A DNA stretch of 64,000 nt from Nocardioides marmotae (GCF_013177455.1 NZ_CP053660.1:930001-994000); one strand, 5' to 3'; positions 16,843-25,415 are shown, numbered from the stretch's first letter. Notes: generated by a model from the letters alone, not told the origin. Made by a program: numbers and translations.

Positions 16843-18890
16843 TGAAGGACCGCACCCGGTTCCGGCGCTACGAGGGCGGCGACCCGCTCGCGCCGCCGGT
16901 CGACCTCGCCGAGGCGCTCGACGCGATCGGCGAGGACGTGATGGCCGGGTACTCCCCGGAGCGGGCCATGCAGGAGTTCCTGCGCCGGGGCGGCCAGGAC
17001 CAGCGCGGTCTCGACGACCTCGCCCGGCGGGTCGCCGAGCGGCGGCGCGAGCTGCTCTCGCGGCACAACCTCGACGGGACGCTCCAGGAGATCAAGGAGC
17101 TGCTCGACCGGGCGGTGCTGGAGGAGCGCAAGCAGCTGGCCCGCGACGCGATGATGGACGACGGGGACCGGGCCTTCCGGGAGATGCAGCTCGACGCTGC
17201 CTGGAGCGACGGGGCCCGGCCCAGCCCCGCCGCCGCGGTGAGCGAGCTGGCGTCGTACGACTGGCAGAGCCGGCAGGCGCGCGAGGACTACGAGAAGATC
17301 AAGGACCTCCTCGGGCGCGAGCTGCTCGACCAGCGGTTCGCGGGCATGAAGCAGGCGCTGGAGAACGCCACCGACGAGGACCGCGCCCGGGTCAACGAGA
17401 TGCTCCAGGATCTCAACGAGCTCCTCGACGCCCACCGGCGCGGCGAGGACACCGACGAGCAGTTCGAGCGGTTCATGGACCAGCACGGGGACTTCTTCCC
17501 CGAGCGGCCCGGGAACGTCGAGGAGCTGCTCGACTCCCTGGCCCAGCGCGCCGCCGCGGCGCAGCGGATGCGCAACTCGATGACCCAGGAGCAGCGCGAC
17601 GAGCTCGACGCGCTGGCGGGCCAGGCCTTCGGCAGCCCCGAGCTGATGGACTCCCTCTCCCAGCTCGACGCCAACCTCCAAGCGCTGCGCCCCGGTGAGG
17701 ACTGGGGCGGCTCGGAGCGGATGGACGGGGAGGAGGGGCTCGGCCTCGGCGACGGGACGGGGGTCTTCCAGGACCTCGCCGACCTCGACCAGCTCTCCGA
17801 GCAGCTCTCCCAGTCCTACGGCGGGGCCCGGATGGACGACCTCGACCTCGACCAGCTGGCCCGCCAGCTCGGCGAGCAGGCCGCCGTGGACGCGCGCACG
17901 CTCCAGCGGCTGGAGAAGGCGCTGCGCGAGTCCGGCACCCTCAAGCGCGACTCCGCCGGCCAGCTCACGCTGACCCCCAAGGCGATGCGCCAGCTCGGCA
18001 AGGCCCTGCTGCGCGACGTGGCCCAGCGGCTGTCGGGCCGGCAGGGCCAGCGCGACCTGGACAAGGCCGGTGCGGCGGGCGAGCGGTCCGGCGCGACGCG
18101 CGAGTGGGCCTTCGGCGACACCGAGCCCTGGGACGTCACCCGCACCGTGCTCAACGGGGTGCTCCGCCGCGCCGGCGACCCGGACGGGCCGCTGGTGGAG
18201 ATCGGCGACGTCGAGGTGCAGGAGACCGAGGCGCGCACCCAGGCCGCGGTCGCGCTGCTCGTCGACACCTCCTTCTCGATGGCGATGGACGGGCGCTGGG
18301 TGCCGATGAAGCGCACCGCGCTCGCGCTGCACACCCTCATCCGCTCCCGCTTCCGCGGCGACCACCTGCAGCTGATCGGCTTCGGCCGGCACGCCGAGGT
18401 GATGGAGATCGAGCAGCTGACCGCGCTGGACGCGATGTGGGACAAGGGCACGAACCTGCACCACGCGCTCCTGCTCGCCAACCGCCACTTCCGCAAGCAC
18501 CCCAACGCCCAGCCGGTGCTGCTGATCGTCACCGACGGCGAGCCGACCTCCCACCTCGAGCCCGACGGGGAGGTGTGGTTCAGCTACCCGCCGCACCCGC
18601 TGACGGTGGCGTACGCCGTCCGCGAGCTCGACAACGCCCGCCGGCTCGGCGCCCAGACGACGTTCTTCCGGCTCGGCGAGGACCCGGGCCTGGCCCGCTT
18701 CATCGACTCGATGGCCCAGCGCGTCGACGGCCGCGTGGTGGCTCCCGAGCTCGACGACCTGGGCGCGGCCGTCGTCGGGTCCTACCTCGGCAGCCGCCGC
18801 GGCGGCCGGGGCGGTGCCGGCGGCCGGGGCGGCTCGGGCGGCCCCGACCTCGGCGGCTGGTTCGGCGGCCGGGGGTCCTGGGTCGGCTGA
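16842..18890 (+). CDS. VWA-domain protein partnered with the MoxR-type ATPase
   Basis: A 682-residue protein. The first two thirds are charged and helical (for example GMKQALENATDEDRARVNEM, then LAQRAAAAQRMRNSMTQEQRD). The C-terminal third is a von Willebrand A domain with a complete MIDAS: DTSFSM near residue 475, Thr in DKGTNLHHAL and Asp in VTDGEPTSH. The tail is Gly/Arg-rich (SRRGGRGGAGGRGGSGG), a possible flexible or nucleic-acid-binding end. The start overlaps the ATPase stop by one base. The intact MIDAS implies Mg-dependent partner binding, as in CoxE- or ChlD-like adaptors; the client is unknown. Confidence 0.88.
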   Translation: MKDRTRFRRYEGGDPLAPPVDLAEALDAIGEDVMAGYSPERAMQEFLRRGGQDQRGLDDLARRVAERRRELLSRHNLDGTLQEIKELLDRAVLEERKQLARDAMMDDGDRAFREMQLDAAWSDGARPSPAAAVSELASYDWQSRQAREDYEKIKDLLGRELLDQRFAGMKQALENATDEDRARVNEMLQDLNELLDAHRRGEDTDEQFERFMDQHGDFFPERPGNVEELLDSLAQRAAAAQRMRNSMTQEQRDELDALAGQAFGSPELMDSLSQLDANLQALRPGEDWGGSERMDGEEGLGLGDGTGVFQDLADLDQLSEQLSQSYGGARMDDLDLDQLARQLGEQAAVDARTLQRLEKALRESGTLKRDSAGQLTLTPKAMRQLGKALLRDVAQRLSGRQGQRDLDKAGAAGERSGATREWAFGDTEPWDVTRTVLNGVLRRAGDPDGPLVEIGDVEVQETEARTQAAVALLVDTSFSMAMDGRWVPMKRTALALHTLIRSRFRGDHLQLIGFGRHAEVMEIEQLTALDAMWDKGTNLHHALLLANRHFRKHPNAQPVLLIVTDGEPTSHLEPDGEVWFSYPPHPLTVAYAVRELDNARRLGAQTTFFRLGEDPGLARFIDSMAQRVDGRVVAPELDDLGAAVVGSYLGSRRGGRGGAGGRGGSGGPDLGGWFGGRGSWVG

Positions 18891-18903
18891 CCCCGTCCGA
18901 CCC
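18880..18903. terminator. stem-loop between convergent genes
   Basis: GGGTCGG / CCGACCC with a 10-base loop spans the VWA stop codon and ends 5 bases before the stop of the convergent secreted-protein gene. It may serve both strands. Confidence 0.4.
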
Positions 18904-18907
18904 GGCG

Positions 18908-20131
18908 TCACCTGCGGTAGGTGAGCACCATCTTGTCGTGGCGCGGCCGGCAGGAGTGGCTGCGGCGGTTGGCGACGAGCACGTGACCACCGGCGCTGGC
19001 GACGGTCAGGTCGCTCGACCCGCAGTCGTTGTCGTACCCCGGTGCCTCGATGATGCGCTGGGACCGCGACACGCGCCGACCGTCCCAGGCCCGGGCCGAG
19101 ACGTGGTGGTCCATCCAGGTGTCGACGAGCGACACGAGCACCACCCGGTCGCGGGCGACCGCGACGTGCTGGTCGTCGCCGGACAGCACTGCAGGGGCCA
19201 GTCGCATCCACGGGCCGGGCCGTGCGGGCACGACGCCGCCACGCACCCCCGCTCGGCTGCGGAACGCCGCCAGGACCCGTCCGTCCGGCAGGGCGGAGAG
19301 CTCCAGGTGGCGGCCACCCGCCACCAGACCGGTGAGCGCCCGGACCGGCGACACGTCGCCCGACGGACCCACGTGGCGGGTCCGGAGCCTGCGCTCGGCA
19401 CGGGGGCCCTCCCACCACGCCACGACGGCCGTGCCGTCCGTGCGCACAGCGAGGTCGGCAGGCACCTCGGACGTGCCGACGGTGAGCGTCGTGGTCACCG
19501 AGCCGTCGACCACCTCCCGCAGGTTGACCGTCCCCGACCGCTCGCGGTCGAGCACCCGGAAGCCTCCGTCCGCGGCCGGCTCGATGACCGACTCCTCGCC
19601 GAGAGGTACCTCGGGGTCCACGCTGCCGTCGGCCGCGAGCACCCGCAGCCACCGCCGCGCCTCGCGCTGCACCTGCACGGCGACGTCGCCCGTGCGCGAG
19701 ACGTGCAGGGCGACGGGGGCGGCGTCCTCCTCGACGAGGACCGGGTCGCCGACCGGGCCGTCCGCGCGGAGCCGCTGGGCCAGGAGGACCGAGCTGTCCT
19801 CACCCGGTGCGGTGTACAGCAGGGTCGCCGTGCCGTGGCGGTCCACGGCGACGCGGAACGACACGACGTCGGTCGTCGGGATGCGGGCGGTCCTGCCGAG
19901 GGCGCCGGCGGGGCTGCGCCGCCGGACGCAGAGCGAGTGGTCGCACCACCATGCCACGACCGCCACCCCGGCGGCGCTCACGGCGACGGCCGGTGAGCGC
20001 GCCTCCCGGGCAACGACCTGCGGCGAGGTCCACACGGGGTCCGTAGCCGGCGCGGCGGGCGCGGGCAGCGCGGTGAGCCCGGCCGAGAGCAGACCGCCGA
20101 GGGCGGCCGCGAGGAGCCCCCGGCCGCTCAT
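18908..20131 (-). CDS. secreted repeat protein, probable beta-propeller
   Basis: A 407-residue exported protein. The N-terminal MSGRGLLAAALGGLLSAGLTALPAPAAPA is a signal peptide with an Ala-rich cleavage site. The rest consists of repeated strands of about 45 residues with patterns such as SPAVAVSAAGVAVVAWW, FRVAVDRHGTATLLYTA, LAVRTDGTAVVAWWEG and HVAVARDRVVLVSLVD, as in propeller folds. Cys pairs (WWCDHSLC, DCGSS, HSCRP) may form disulfides. ATG 20131 overlaps the stop of the upstream small secreted gene, so it is the last gene of a coupled three-gene operon. No enzyme motif was recognised. Confidence 0.7.
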   Translation of the reverse strand: MSGRGLLAAALGGLLSAGLTALPAPAAPATDPVWTSPQVVAREARSPAVAVSAAGVAVVAWWCDHSLCVRRRSPAGALGRTARIPTTDVVSFRVAVDRHGTATLLYTAPGEDSSVLLAQRLRADGPVGDPVLVEEDAAPVALHVSRTGDVAVQVQREARRWLRVLAADGSVDPEVPLGEESVIEPAADGGFRVLDRERSGTVNLREVVDGSVTTTLTVGTSEVPADLAVRTDGTAVVAWWEGPRAERRLRTRHVGPSGDVSPVRALTGLVAGGRHLELSALPDGRVLAAFRSRAGVRGGVVPARPGPWMRLAPAVLSGDDQHVAVARDRVVLVSLVDTWMDHHVSARAWDGRRVSRSQRIIEAPGYDNDCGSSDLTVASAGGHVLVANRRSHSCRPRHDKMVLTYRR

Positions 20132-20388
20132 CGCCGCACCGTGACCCACATCGTGGCGAAGGTGTCACGGCCCTGGTGGGAGTGCACCATCTCGCGGTGG
20201 TTGACCAGGACGACCGGCCCGCCGGCCGAGGCCGCGGCGACCCGGTGGGGGCGCATGTCGTCGGCCACGACCCGGGGTGGCGTCCAGCCCGGCGCCGCGG
20301 ACGCGGGGCCGGGCGCGCCCACGAGGAGGCCACCGGCGGTGGCGAGGGCGAGCAGGAGCTGCAGGACACCGGCGAGGGGTCGCTTCAC
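20128..20388 (-). CDS. small secreted protein, shortened paralogue of the downstream gene
   Basis: An 86-residue exported protein with a clear signal peptide (LAGVLQLLLALATAGGLLVG, cleaved near ASA-APG). Its mature start PGWTPPRVVADDMRPHRVAAASAGG resembles the start of the downstream protein (PVWTSPQVVAREARSPAVAVSAAG). Its end (PVVLVNHREMVHSHQGRD, then MWVTVRR) resembles that protein's end (GHVLVANRRSHSCRPRHD, then MVLTYRR). It therefore looks like a one-repeat version with the middle missing. The GTG start overlaps the DUF2695-like stop and the stop overlaps the next start, both by 4 bases. Confidence 0.65.
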   Translation of the reverse strand: MKRPLAGVLQLLLALATAGGLLVGAPGPASAAPGWTPPRVVADDMRPHRVAAASAGGPVVLVNHREMVHSHQGRDTFATMWVTVRR

Positions 20389-20690
20389 CGCGTGACCCTA
20401 ACCCGGTCCCAGTTGCCGCAGGGGCGGGTCGAGGTGGCCCCCACGCCCGCACACCGGGGCGCCTCGGGCGGTGGCCCGAGCTCGTCGGTGTGCACGTCGC
20501 GCACGAGCAGGTGCCGCGCGAGCGTCCACCGATCGAGGGTCGCGCAGTCGCAGGTCGCGATCCGCTTCTCCAGGCCGGTCGCGGTGGGCGAGCGGAGCTC
20601 GCGGAAGAGCTCGAGCCACCGCCGCGAGTGGTCACAGCCCTCAGTCAGGACCTGGCGGGTGGTGAAGCACAGGAGGCACTCGGCACGCAC
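20385..20690 (-). CDS. Cys-rich protein resembling DUF2695
   Basis: A 101-residue cytoplasmic-looking protein starting MRAECLLCFTTRQVLTEGCDHSRRW, with a later CDCATLDRWTLAR. The spacing C-x2-C ... GCDHS ... CDC resembles the DUF2695 family of unknown function and suggests a metal site. It has no signal peptide, unlike the two genes that follow and overlap it. GTG at 20690 is the only start that keeps the first Cys pair. Function is unknown. Confidence 0.6.
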   Translation of the reverse strand: MRAECLLCFTTRQVLTEGCDHSRRWLELFRELRSPTATGLEKRIATCDCATLDRWTLARHLLVRDVHTDELGPPPEAPRCAGVGATSTRPCGNWDRVRVTR

Positions 20691-20825
20691 GGGGCCTGTC
20701 TAGCCGCCACCGCCGACACGGCTGCGGGACCGGCTCCGAGGCCGGGGTCACACCCGGTGATCGGGTGACGACTACCACAGGGTAACTTCTGCCACCCAGG
20801 TTCGAGGGAGAGGTACGGGAACAAC

Positions 20826-21725
20826 GTGCGTGTGATCGTGGGACGAGTTCTGTTGGGGCTGGGCGCCTTCTTGCTGGTGGCCGGCATCCTCGGAGTGGCA
20901 TGGGCGCCGGGCGCCGTGAAGAAGACGCCGGTGGAGGTCGACCAGAAGACCGACCTGACCGGCACGGCCGAGCGGCTGGACACCTCGACGGGGGAGACCC
21001 GGGAGCTCGAGGTGAAGTACACGAGCATCACCAAGTCCGACACCGAGGCCTCGGACGACGACACCGTCTACTTCAAGCAGGCCACCTGCCTGGTCGAGGT
21101 CGACGGAGAGACCCCCGACTGCGTCTCCGACGACGACGACCGGCTGATCTCGGCGGGCGAGGAGACCTTCGCGACCGACCGGAAGACCGCGATGGGCGTC
21201 GACGGCTCGGAGCTTCCCGACGACGTCGAGCCCTTCGAGGGCCTGGTCAACAAGTGGCCCTTCGACGCGGAGAAGAAGGACTACGAGATCTACGACAACG
21301 TCATCGACGAGCCGGTGACCGCCCGCTTCGAGCGCACCGACGAGATCAACGGGCTCGAGGTCTACATCTACACGACCGAGACCGACCGCGCCCCGATCGA
21401 CCTGGGCAGCGACATCGACGGGCTGTACACCGACCGCAAGGAGTACTCCGTCGACCCGCGCACCGGCTCGATCATCAAGCAGGCCGCCGACCAGCAGCGC
21501 TTCCTCGCCGACGGCACGCAGGTGCTCTCGCTCCAGATGGAGTACACCGACGAGGAGATCGACGACAACGTCATCGACGCGAAGGACAACATCGCCAGCA
21601 TCGACCTGCTGACCAAGACGGTCCCGCTCGTCGGCTTCATCGGCGGCGCGCTCTGCGTGCTCGCCGGCATCGCGCTGATCCTCACCGGTCGCCGTACCAA
21701 GACCCAGGCCGGCCACACCGCCTGA
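20826..21725 (+). CDS. DUF3068 (PorA-family-like) membrane protein
   Basis: A 299-residue protein with an N-terminal membrane segment (VLLGLGAFLLVAGILGVAWAPG), a large acidic extracytoplasmic domain (VEVDQKTDLTGTAERLDTS, WPFDAEKKDYEIYDN, SVDPRTGSIIKQ) and a C-terminal membrane segment (LVGFIGGALCVLAGIALIL). This architecture is diagnostic of DUF3068, an actinobacterial envelope family listed as PorA-like. The Asp/Glu-rich ectodomain is unusually acidic. Function is unknown, perhaps envelope- or channel-related. GAGGGAGAGG upstream of GTG 20826 supports the start. Confidence 0.88.
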   Translation: MRVIVGRVLLGLGAFLLVAGILGVAWAPGAVKKTPVEVDQKTDLTGTAERLDTSTGETRELEVKYTSITKSDTEASDDDTVYFKQATCLVEVDGETPDCVSDDDDRLISAGEETFATDRKTAMGVDGSELPDDVEPFEGLVNKWPFDAEKKDYEIYDNVIDEPVTARFERTDEINGLEVYIYTTETDRAPIDLGSDIDGLYTDRKEYSVDPRTGSIIKQAADQQRFLADGTQVLSLQMEYTDEEIDDNVIDAKDNIASIDLLTKTVPLVGFIGGALCVLAGIALILTGRRTKTQAGHTA

Positions 21726-21746
21726 GGCACCGTTCGACCGGCGGGC

Positions 21747-21752
21747 TAGCGT
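21747..21752 (+). promoter_or_regulatory. -10 box of a leaderless tauE transcript
   Basis: TAGCGT lies 7 bases before the GTG at 21760, with no ribosome-binding site between them. Confidence 0.5.
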
Positions 21753-21759
21753 CGTCCCG

Positions 21760-22542
21760 GTGGAGGACCCGACGCTGACCGTGCTGGCCCTCCTCGGGCT
21801 GGCCGCACTGACCGCCGGCTTCGTCGACGCCGTCGTCGGGGGCGGGGGGCTGATCCAGCTCCCCGCCCTCCTCGTCGGGCTCCCGGGGGCCTCGCCGGTC
21901 GAGATCCTCGCGACCAACAAGCTCGGCTCGTTCTGCGGGACGACGGTCAGCTCGGCGACGTACTTCCGCCGCGTGCGGCCCGACCCGCGCACGTTCCTGC
22001 CGCTCATGGGCGTGGCGCTGGTCGGGTCCTTCGCCGGCGCGCTGGTCGCCTCGCAGGTGCCGCGCGAGGCGTTCGAGCCGATCGTGCTGGTGGTGCTCGT
22101 GGTGGTGGGCGCCTACGTCCTGCTCAAGCCCTCGCTCGGCGCCGCGACCGCGCTGCGCTTCAGCGGCGGTCGCCACCTCGGGCTGGCGATGGTGGTCGGC
22201 GTCGTCATCGGCTTCTACGACGGTGCGCTCGGCCCCGGCACGGGCAGCTTCTTCGTCTTCGCCCTGGTCGGGCTGCTCGGCTACGGCTTCCTCGAGGCCT
22301 CGGCCAAGGCGCGGCTGGCCAACTGGGCCACGAACCTCGGCGCGCTGCTGCTCTTCGTCCCGCAGGGCGCGGTGCTGTGGAAGACCGGCCTGGTCATCGG
22401 GGCGTGCAACCTCGTCGGCGGGTACCTCGGCGCGCGCACGGCCGTGGCCCGCGGCTCCCGCTTCGTGCGGGTCTTCTTCGTGCTGGTGGTCACCGCGTTC
22501 GTCGTGCGGATCGGCGGCGAGGTGCTCGGGTTGTGGTCGTGA
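21760..22542 (+). CDS. TauE/SafE family permease
   Basis: A 260-residue integral membrane protein of the sulfite exporter TauE/SafE family, with about eight membrane segments. Conserved family stretches are GFVDAVVGGGGLIQLPALL and EILATNKLGSFCGTTVSS in the first half, and GFYDGALGPGTGSFFVFAL and NWATNLGALLLFVPQG in the second. These are two inverted halves with matching GGGG/GPGTG loops. The family moves sulfite, sulfoacetate or similar anions; the substrate here is unknown. The stop overlaps the YigZ start by 4 bases. Confidence 0.9.
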   Translation: MEDPTLTVLALLGLAALTAGFVDAVVGGGGLIQLPALLVGLPGASPVEILATNKLGSFCGTTVSSATYFRRVRPDPRTFLPLMGVALVGSFAGALVASQVPREAFEPIVLVVLVVVGAYVLLKPSLGAATALRFSGGRHLGLAMVVGVVIGFYDGALGPGTGSFFVFALVGLLGYGFLEASAKARLANWATNLGALLLFVPQGAVLWKTGLVIGACNLVGGYLGARTAVARGSRFVRVFFVLVVTAFVVRIGGEVLGLWS

Positions 22543-23168
22543 GCGGCTACCTCGTGCTCGCCCGCGACGCCGAGGCGGAGATCGAGGTCAAGCGCTCGCG
22601 GTTCCTGTGCACGCTGCGCCGGGTCGAGGAGGAGACCGCGGCCCGCGCGGTCGTCGAGCGCCTGCGCAAGGAGCACTGGGACGCCCGCCACCACTGCAGC
22701 GCGTTCGTGCTGGGCCCGCCACCGCAGCCCGTCGAGCGGTCGAACGACGACGGCGAGCCCGCCGGCACCGCCGGGGCGCCGATGCTCGAGGTGCTCCGCG
22801 GGCACGAGGTCTCCGACGTGGTGGCGGTGGTGACCCGTTGGTTCGGCGGCACGCTGCTCGGCGCCGGCGGGCTGGTGCGTGCCTACGGCGACGCCGTCCG
22901 CGCCGGGCTCGCCGAGGCCGGGACGGTCCGCCGCGAGCTGCGCCGCGAGCTCGTGGTCGAGGTCGGCCACGCCGAGGCCGGCCGGGTCGAGACCGAGCTG
23001 CGCTCGCGCGGCGTGCTCGTGCTGGAGACGACGTACGGCGCCGGCGTGGAGCTGCGGGTCGGTGTCGCGCCCGAGGACGAGCCGTGGCTGCACGCCGCGC
23101 TCGCCGAGCTCACCCACGGCGCCGCGACCGCCCGAAATGCGGGTGAACGCTGGGTCGATGCTCCGTAG
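22539..23168 (+). CDS. YigZ / IMPACT family protein (UPF0029)
   Basis: A 209-residue protein of the IMPACT/YigZ family. The N-terminal domain carries EIEVKRSRFLCTLRRVE, HHCSAFVLG, the hallmark SNDDGEPAGTAGAPMLEVL, and VVAVVTRWFGGTLLGAGGLVRAYGDAV. A C-terminal ferredoxin-like domain follows. Eukaryotic IMPACT inhibits the Gcn2 kinase; the bacterial role is unclear, though nucleic-acid or ribosome binding has been proposed. GTG 22539 overlaps the TauE stop. Confidence 0.92.
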   Translation: MSGYLVLARDAEAEIEVKRSRFLCTLRRVEEETAARAVVERLRKEHWDARHHCSAFVLGPPPQPVERSNDDGEPAGTAGAPMLEVLRGHEVSDVVAVVTRWFGGTLLGAGGLVRAYGDAVRAGLAEAGTVRRELRRELVVEVGHAEAGRVETELRSRGVLVLETTYGAGVELRVGVAPEDEPWLHAALAELTHGAATARNAGERWVDAP

Positions 23169-23171
23169 GGT
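23166..23171 (+). promoter_or_regulatory. -10 box upstream of the mini-ORF/dinB transcript
   Basis: TAGGGT overlaps the YigZ stop codon and lies 6 bases before a GTG at 23178, the same leaderless layout seen at other genes in this window. Confidence 0.45.
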
Positions 23172-23177
23172 GCTGGC

Positions 23178-23261
23178 GTGCACCCGTTCTGGACGACCGT
23201 GTTCCTCGACCTCCCGCCCGCTGACATGGCGCCGGCGCCGGCCCACTGGACCGTGGCATGA
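23178..23261 (+). pseudogene. 27-codon ORF, possible remnant of a VOC-family gene
   Basis: A short frame beginning VHPFWTTVFLDLPPADMAPA and ending HWTVA, opening directly at a leaderless-type promoter. The first 16 residues look like the N-terminus of a glyoxalase/VOC-fold protein, but the frame stops almost at once. Its TGA overlaps the ATG of the DinB gene (ATGA), so ribosomes reading it would feed into dinB. It is either a deletion remnant or a functional translated leader. The family resemblance rests on a few residues. Confidence 0.4.
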
Positions 23262-23764
23262 GCGGCCCGACGCAGTCCGGCGACGAGCGGACCCTGCTCC
23301 TGGCCTTCCTCGACGAGCAGCGCGCGATCGTGCGCCGCAAGTGCTCGGGGCTGGGCGCCGAGCAGCTCGACACCCCGCTCCCGCCCTCGGACATGACGCT
23401 GGGCGGACTGCTCAAGCACCTCGCCTACGTCGAGAGCTGGTGGACCACCGGGGTCCTGCTCGGTCGCGACCAGGGCGAGCCGTGGGACTCCGTGGACTGG
23501 AGCGCCGACGGCGACTGGGACTGGCACAGCGCCCGCGAGGACAGCCCCGAGCAGCTGTGGGAGCTCTACGAGCGCGAGGTGGCCCGCGCCGACGAGGTCA
23601 TCGCCGGCGCGGCCCTCGACGACCCCTCGGCGCGGGCGAACGCCCGGACGGGGGAGCGGCCCAGCCTGCGCTGGATCCTGCTGCACCTCATCGAGGAGTA
23701 CGCCCGGCACGCCGGCCACGCCGACCTCATCCGGGAGTCGATCGACGGCCAGACCGACGCCTGA
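23258..23764 (+). CDS. DinB family protein (DUF664 type)
   Basis: A 168-residue four-helix protein of the DinB/YfiT superfamily, DUF664 branch. TLLLAFLDEQRAIVRRKCSGLGAEQL is helix 1, LGGLLKHLAYVESWW supplies the first metal His, and WILLHLIEEYARHAGHADLIRESIDG supplies two more. The complete H-x-x-x-E / H...H pattern predicts a divalent metal site, as in thiol-dependent transferases that use mycothiol or bacillithiol (family inference). ATG 23258 overlaps the mini-ORF stop. Confidence 0.88.
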   Translation: MSGPTQSGDERTLLLAFLDEQRAIVRRKCSGLGAEQLDTPLPPSDMTLGGLLKHLAYVESWWTTGVLLGRDQGEPWDSVDWSADGDWDWHSAREDSPEQLWELYEREVARADEVIAGAALDDPSARANARTGERPSLRWILLHLIEEYARHAGHADLIRESIDGQTDA

Positions 23765-23782
23765 GCGGCCCGCGGGGCGGGC

Positions 23783-25114
23783 TCAGTCGGCGAAGCCGGG
23801 CAGGTGCTCCTCGAGGATCGCCCGGAACGGCGCCTCGGCCTCGAGCTGGCTGAGCACGCCGACGCCGCCGAGCCAGGTGCGGTGGATGAGCAGGTACGAC
23901 GGCGGCAGGTTGAGCTTCATCGCCAGCGTGTAGCCCTCCGAGCGCGGGTCGTTGACCCGCTGGAACTGCTCGCGCATCCACTCCCGGGAGAACCGGAACC
24001 GCTCGACCTGGGTGGGCTCGATGAAGGGCGCGAGGTAGTCCAGCACCTGCTGGGGGTCGATGGTGACGCCGGGGCGCAGGAACCCCTCCTCGCGGAGGCC
24101 GTCGACCAGGCCGTCGGGGTCGCCGGCTCCGGCGAGGCGGATGAGCCGGCCCACGGCGTCCGGCAGGCCCTCGGGGCCCAGCCGGGCGACGGCGCCGTAG
24201 TCGAGGACGCCCATCCGGGGCGGTCCGCCGTCGGGGTCGCGGACGACCCGGAAGTTCCCGGGGTGCGGGTCGGCGTGGAGCATGCCGGTGCGCTCGGGGC
24301 CGGCGAAGAGGAAGCGGACGAGGAGCTCGCCGAAGCGGTCGCGGTCCTCCTGGGTGCCCTCGGCGATCACGGCCGCCAGCGACGACTCGCTCTCGAGCCA
24401 CTCGGTGACCAGGACGGTGTCGCCGACCGCGACCACCCCGGGGACGACGATGTCGGGGTCGTCGGCGAACGCTGCGGCGTACACCTCCTGCGCCTCGGCC
24501 TCGAGCCGGTAGTCCAGCTCGTCGGCCGCGCGGGCCTGGAGCTCCTCGAGCAGCGGCTTGATGTCGACGCCGGGGACCATCGAGCCGACGGTCCTGGCGA
24601 GCCGGGAGAGCTGGCGCAGGTCGGACTGGAGAGCCTCGCCGGCGCCGGGGTACTGCACCTTGACCGCCACCTCGCGGCCGTCGACCCAGCGCCCGCGGTG
24701 GACCTGGCCGATGGAGGCCGCGGCGGTCGGGCCGCCGTCGAGCCAGACCAGCTGCTCGCGCCAGTCGGGGCCGAGGTCGCGGGCGAGGATCTCGCGCACG
24801 GTCGAGGTCGGCATCGGGGGAGCGGAGTCCTGGAGGCGGGTCAGGTGCTCGCGGTAGGGGCCGGCGACCTCGTCGGGCAGGGCGGCCTCGAGCACCGAGA
24901 GCGCCTGGCCGAACTTCATCGCGCCGCCCTTGAGCTCGCCGAGGGTGCGGAAGAGCTGCTCGGCGGTGCGCTGCTGGATGTCGGTCATCACGGTCTCGGC
25001 GGGGCGACCGCCGAGGCGCTTGCCGAGCCCGATCGCGTTGCGCCCGGCGTAACCCAGGGGGAGCGCCGCGAGGCGGGCGGTCCGGGCGACCGCCTTGCGA
25101 GGGAGCTCGGTCAT
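23783..25114 (-). CDS. ABC1/AarF/UbiB-family atypical kinase
   Basis: A 443-residue atypical protein-kinase-like protein. The UbiB/ADCK signature KxGQ appears as LGELKGGAMKFGQALSVLE. The Ala-rich nucleotide loop is PTAAASIGQVHRGRW, followed by VAVKVQYPG with the catalytic Lys. The active site is GMLHADPHPGNFRVV, with GVLDYGAVARL as the DxG equivalent. Family members have ATPase rather than protein-kinase activity and support lipid or quinone biology. ATG 25114 was chosen because upstream sequence is low-complexity. It is transcribed divergently from the large catabolic cluster. Confidence 0.9.
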   Translation of the reverse strand: MTELPRKAVARTARLAALPLGYAGRNAIGLGKRLGGRPAETVMTDIQQRTAEQLFRTLGELKGGAMKFGQALSVLEAALPDEVAGPYREHLTRLQDSAPPMPTSTVREILARDLGPDWREQLVWLDGGPTAAASIGQVHRGRWVDGREVAVKVQYPGAGEALQSDLRQLSRLARTVGSMVPGVDIKPLLEELQARAADELDYRLEAEAQEVYAAAFADDPDIVVPGVVAVGDTVLVTEWLESESSLAAVIAEGTQEDRDRFGELLVRFLFAGPERTGMLHADPHPGNFRVVRDPDGGPPRMGVLDYGAVARLGPEGLPDAVGRLIRLAGAGDPDGLVDGLREEGFLRPGVTIDPQQVLDYLAPFIEPTQVERFRFSREWMREQFQRVNDPRSEGYTLAMKLNLPPSYLLIHRTWLGGVGVLSQLEAEAPFRAILEEHLPGFAD

Positions 25115-25374
25115 GGGCCCATCATGCCGGGCAGGTGGGTACGCGGGCCCGGAAGCGCGGCCGCGGGGACCCGCGAGATCAGGGCCGCGAGGCGCCGGGT
25201 GGGGCGCCGGGCGCGGACGCCGCCGAGGGGCCTGAGAACGCGTTCGCCTGACCGGAACGACCGGCCTTGCGGCCGAACGGAACCGGTGGGCGTCTCTCGG
25301 CGCCGGCTCCTGGTCGGCCCCATGTTTCGGCAGCCGGCGCAATGTTTCCCGCCGGTGAAATCTCGACGAGACGC

Positions 25375-25403
25375 TTGACGGAGTTCAAGCCGCCACACCA
25401 TGC
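25375..25403 (+). promoter_or_regulatory. candidate sigma-70 promoter of the catabolic cluster
   Basis: TTGACG (25375-25380) followed after 17 bases by CACCAT (25398-25403). It is the best -35/-10 pair in the gap and would give a leader of about 55 bases before GTG 25465. Confidence 0.45.
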
Positions 25404-25415
25404 TGTTCGCGTGAT

